This document shows, one piece after another, positions 6,160 to 8,796 of a stretch of 8,796 nt of DNA (position 1 is the first letter of the stretch; the number at the start of each line of letters is the position of its first letter). The stretch lies in the NCBI GenBank assembly GCA_002402165.1, contig NVVI01000003.1:29738-38533 (forward strand), in the 5' to 3' direction. Made by a program: the position numbers and the translations under genes. The notes beneath the pieces were generated by a model that had not been told where the DNA came from, ran no database searches, and saw only the letters and a list, made by a program, of their open reading frames with translations. This DNA is from Flavobacteriales bacterium. GTDB taxonomy: Bacteria; Bacteroidota; Bacteroidia; Flavobacteriales_E; Vicingaceae.

Positions 6160-8796
6160 ATGAATACAGCCTATATCAATAACAAAGCCTACGAATATAA
6201 AGATGGGGAAACCATTTTAAATTTTGTAAAACGTACGGTAAGTGAAGAAATTATTCCAACGCTTTGCGATGCCCCAAACTTAGAGGCATTTGGTTCTTGT
6301 AGAGTTTGTAGTGTTGAAGTAGCTCTAGAAGAAAATGGAAATACAAAAACCGTAGCTTCTTGTCACACTCCTGTAATGCCTAACAGTTATATTTACCCCG
6401 ATTCTGAAAGTGTTCAGGAATTACGTAAAAATATCATTGAACTAGTACTAACAGACCACCCATTAGATTGTTTAACCTGCGAGGTAAATGGAAATTGTGA
6501 GCTACAAGATGTTGCTGCCGCTGTTGGAATTAGAGAAGTTCGTTATCCTACTGGTGCAAATCATTTACACAGAGAAAAAGATTTGAGCCATCCATACATG
6601 ACTGCAGATTTATCGAAATGTATTAATTGTTACCGTTGTGTTAGGGCTTGTGATGAAGTTCAAGGAGAGTTTGTCTTGAATATGTCTAGTAGAGGATTTG
6701 ATTCTCACATTATAATGGGAAACAACGAATCGTTTATGGATTCTGATTGCGTTAGTTGTGGAGCTTGCTCCCAAGCCTGTCCGACTTCTGCAATTTCTGA
6801 TGTATTCCAATCTAAAGCAATGGGAGCTGAAGAAAAAATTAGAACAGTATGCACCTATTGTGGCGTTGGATGTAACTTAGAGGTGTCTGTTAAAAATGGA
6901 AAAATAATATCAATTCAAGCTCCTTACGAAGCAGAAGCAAATCAAGGTCATACTTGTTTAAAAGGTCGTTATGCATTTAAATTTTATGATCATCCAGAAA
7001 GATTAAGAAGTCCTTTAGTTAGAAAAAATGGAGAACTAGTTGAAGCAACTTGGGATGAAGCTTATGACCATATTGTTAGCGAATTAAATAGAATAAAAGC
7101 AGACAGTGGACCAGATGCGATTGCAGGAATTTCTTCAGCAAGAACACCAAATGAAGAAAATTACATCATGCAAAAATTCATTAGAGCAGTTGTAGGAACT
7201 AATAACATTGATTGTTGTGCAAGAGTTTGCCACTCTCCTACTGCATTAGGAATGCAAAGAGCATTTGGAACTGGAGCAGCAACCAACTCAATTGAAGATT
7301 TAGATCATACCGATTGTATTATTATTATTGGTGCAAATCCAACTGATGCTCACCCTGTAACTGGAGCAAGAATTAAGCAACTGTTCATGAAAGGTGTTAC
7401 CAGTATTGTAGTTGATCCCCGTAGAATTGAATTGGCAAAATATGCAACTTATCACTTGCAATTAAGACCAGGAACTAATGTTGCTTTGCTGAATATGATG
7501 TTTTATTACATCATTACTGAAAATGCAGAAGATCAAAATTTTATTGATAACAGAACAGAAGGATATGAAGACTTTAAAGAAAATATCTTAAAATTAAACA
7601 TTGATGAATTAGAACAAATAACTGGAGTAGATAAAAACTTAGTTAAAGAAGCAGCTTTGGCTTATGCCAACGCAAAAGCAGCAATGGAATTTCACGGATT
7701 AGGAGTTACTGAGCATACCCAAGGAACATTTACTGTTCAATTAATTGCAGATTTAGCTATGATAACTGGGAACATAGGTAAAAAAGGTGCCGGAGTAAAT
7801 CCGTTGAGAGGTCAAAACAATGTACAAGGTGCTGCTGATATGGGAGCACAACCTCACCAAGGAGCAGGATACATGGATGTAACTGATCCAGAAGTAAACA
7901 AACAATACAATACTTTTTATGGTTCAGAAATTGTTCCTAGTCACGTTGGATTAAAAATACCAGAAATGTTTGATGCAGCTATCGATGGCAGCTTAAAAGC
8001 ATTATGGATAATTGGTGAAGATGTGGTACAAACTGACCCCAACACCAACAAAGTAATTAAAGCGATGGAAAGTGTTGATTTATTGGTAGTGCAAGAATTA
8101 TTTATGACAGAAACTGCTAAATACGCAACCGTTGTTTTACCTGGCTCTTCTTTCTTAGAAAAAGAAGGAACGTTTACCAATGGAGAACGAAGAATACAAC
8201 GTGTAAATAAAGTAGTTGAACCACTAGAAGGCACTAAACCTGATGGACAAATTATTGTGGATGTAATGAACCGAATGGGGTACAAACAAGCTGATTATAC
8301 TGCCAAAGGAATGTTAGAAGAAATCTCTCAAATTGTACCTTTCTTTGCAGGTGTAAAGTGGGATGAATTAGGAGATAACGGAAAACAATGGCCTGTGCTA
8401 CCTGATGGAACAGATACCCAATTATTACACATCGAAGAATTTAAAAACGGTAAAGGACAATTCAGTTATTTTGATTGGAAAGAATCTCCTGAAATAAAAG
8501 CACACGGAAAAGATTTTCCTTACATAATTACAACCAATAGAGAACTGGAACACTACAACTGTGGTGCGATGACGCGTAGAACTGGTAATGTAGAAATTTT
8601 AACCGAAGATGTTTTATTGATTCATCCAGAAGATGCTGCTAGAAATCAACTTGAGGATGGTGATATGGTCTGTGTAGAATCTCCTAGAGGAAAAGTCGAT
8701 ATTAAAGCTTTTGTGACAGATGAAATGAAACCTGGGATTTTAAGTTCTACCTTCCATTTCCCTGAAGTAATGTTAAACATCATTACTTCTGATGAG
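6160..8796 (+). CDS. Formate dehydrogenase catalytic (alpha) subunit, NAD-linked Mo/W-bisMGD type, partial at the right edge
   Basis: The subunit oxidises formate to CO2 and passes electrons along an Fe-S chain to the diaphorase subunit; the absence of a signal peptide implies a cytoplasmic enzyme. 879 codons are open to the window edge. N-terminal [2Fe-2S] ligands are Cys36, 47, 50 and 68. A His/Cys3 [4Fe-4S] site follows (His100, Cys104, 107, 113), then two ferredoxin-type clusters (Cys154/157/160/164 and Cys197/200/203/207). The molybdopterin domain opens with CTYCGVGC (Cys231, 234, 238) plus Cys266 in HTCLKGR. The catalytic motif CARVCHSPT has Cys357 (TGC) as probable metal ligand where E. 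coli FdhF has selenocysteine, with the conserved His358 beside it. RGQNNVQG supplies the conserved arginine (Arg550). The dinucleotide-binding domain starts near 785 and ends at the edge in FHFPEVMLNIITSDE, close to the usual C-terminus, so probably only some 20-40 residues are missing. The start at 6160 retains the full [2Fe-2S] domain. It probably pairs with the diaphorase gene about 1.7 kb upstream. FdsA-like; a gene symbol is withheld because fdhF and fdsA usage varies. Confidence 0.95.
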   Translation, partial: MNTAYINNKAYEYKDGETILNFVKRTVSEEIIPTLCDAPNLEAFGSCRVCSVEVALEENGNTKTVASCHTPVMPNSYIYPDSESVQELRKNIIELVLTDHPLDCLTCEVNGNCELQDVAAAVGIREVRYPTGANHLHREKDLSHPYMTADLSKCINCYRCVRACDEVQGEFVLNMSSRGFDSHIIMGNNESFMDSDCVSCGACSQACPTSAISDVFQSKAMGAEEKIRTVCTYCGVGCNLEVSVKNGKIISIQAPYEAEANQGHTCLKGRYAFKFYDHPERLRSPLVRKNGELVEATWDEAYDHIVSELNRIKADSGPDAIAGISSARTPNEENYIMQKFIRAVVGTNNIDCCARVCHSPTALGMQRAFGTGAATNSIEDLDHTDCIIIIGANPTDAHPVTGARIKQLFMKGVTSIVVDPRRIELAKYATYHLQLRPGTNVALLNMMFYYIITENAEDQNFIDNRTEGYEDFKENILKLNIDELEQITGVDKNLVKEAALAYANAKAAMEFHGLGVTEHTQGTFTVQLIADLAMITGNIGKKGAGVNPLRGQNNVQGAADMGAQPHQGAGYMDVTDPEVNKQYNTFYGSEIVPSHVGLKIPEMFDAAIDGSLKALWIIGEDVVQTDPNTNKVIKAMESVDLLVVQELFMTETAKYATVVLPGSSFLEKEGTFTNGERRIQRVNKVVEPLEGTKPDGQIIVDVMNRMGYKQADYTAKGMLEEISQIVPFFAGVKWDELGDNGKQWPVLPDGTDTQLLHIEEFKNGKGQFSYFDWKESPEIKAHGKDFPYIITTNRELEHYNCGAMTRRTGNVEILTEDVLLIHPEDAARNQLEDGDMVCVESPRGKVDIKAFVTDEMKPGILSSTFHFPEVMLNIITSDE

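Noticed and set aside
6610..6810. 66-codon ORF on the minus strand
   Set aside because: It is antisense to the ferredoxin-like cluster region of the formate dehydrogenase alpha subunit, whose spaced cysteines prove the plus-strand frame.
7941..8285. 114-codon ORF on the minus strand
   Set aside because: It is antisense to the molybdopterin domain of the alpha subunit; its composition is that of a mirror frame and no domain was recognised.

Overview
The window looks like a chromosomal segment from a Bacteroidota bacterium, most likely a flavobacterium. It is AT-rich, its genes lack clear Shine-Dalgarno sequences and begin in A-rich leaders, and it encodes a Bacteroidota-style lipoprotein, a HisKA_2-type sensor kinase and a 'four helix bundle' (23S rRNA intervening-sequence family) protein. 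The assignment rests on style and protein families only; there is no rRNA or other marker.

Left part (1-1933, + strand): a lipoprotein of unknown function with an acidic N-terminal linker, followed by two tandem paralogous secreted proteins of unknown function. The spacing is tight (26 bp, then a TAATG stop/start overlap), so the three probably form one envelope-protein operon. A murQ gene (N-acetylmuramic acid 6-phosphate etherase, cell-wall recycling) lies on the opposite strand and converges on the second paralog with a 4-bp overlap of the stop codons.

Right part (2820-8796, + strand, divergent from murQ): an NAD-dependent, molybdenum/tungsten formate dehydrogenase locus. The diaphorase subunit is a NuoE-NuoF fusion carrying one [2Fe-2S] cluster, FMN, the NAD site and one [4Fe-4S] cluster. 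The catalytic subunit has a NuoG-like N-terminus with ligands for one [2Fe-2S] and three [4Fe-4S] clusters, a further [4Fe-4S] motif at the start of the molybdopterin domain, and a cysteine as the probable metal ligand. It runs off the right edge with probably a few tens of residues missing. Together the two subunits would move electrons from formate through the Fe-S chain to FMN and NAD+, or in reverse.

Two genes sit between the subunits. One is a six-TM histidine kinase whose ATG directly abuts the stop codon of the diaphorase gene. The other is a 127-residue four-helix-bundle protein. The latter is the most unusual object in the window: it is bracketed by two arrays of roughly 8-bp-phased repeats in inverted orientation (AGTT upstream, AACT downstream). 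Their inner ends form a perfect 14-bp inverted repeat, which extends to 23 of 27 matching positions. The downstream array makes up the entire leader of the catalytic-subunit gene, up to its ATG. This looks like a small inserted cassette inside a metabolic operon.

No tRNA, rRNA, CRISPR, IS element or convincing intrinsic terminator was seen. There is no gene-free stretch longer than about 120 bp.
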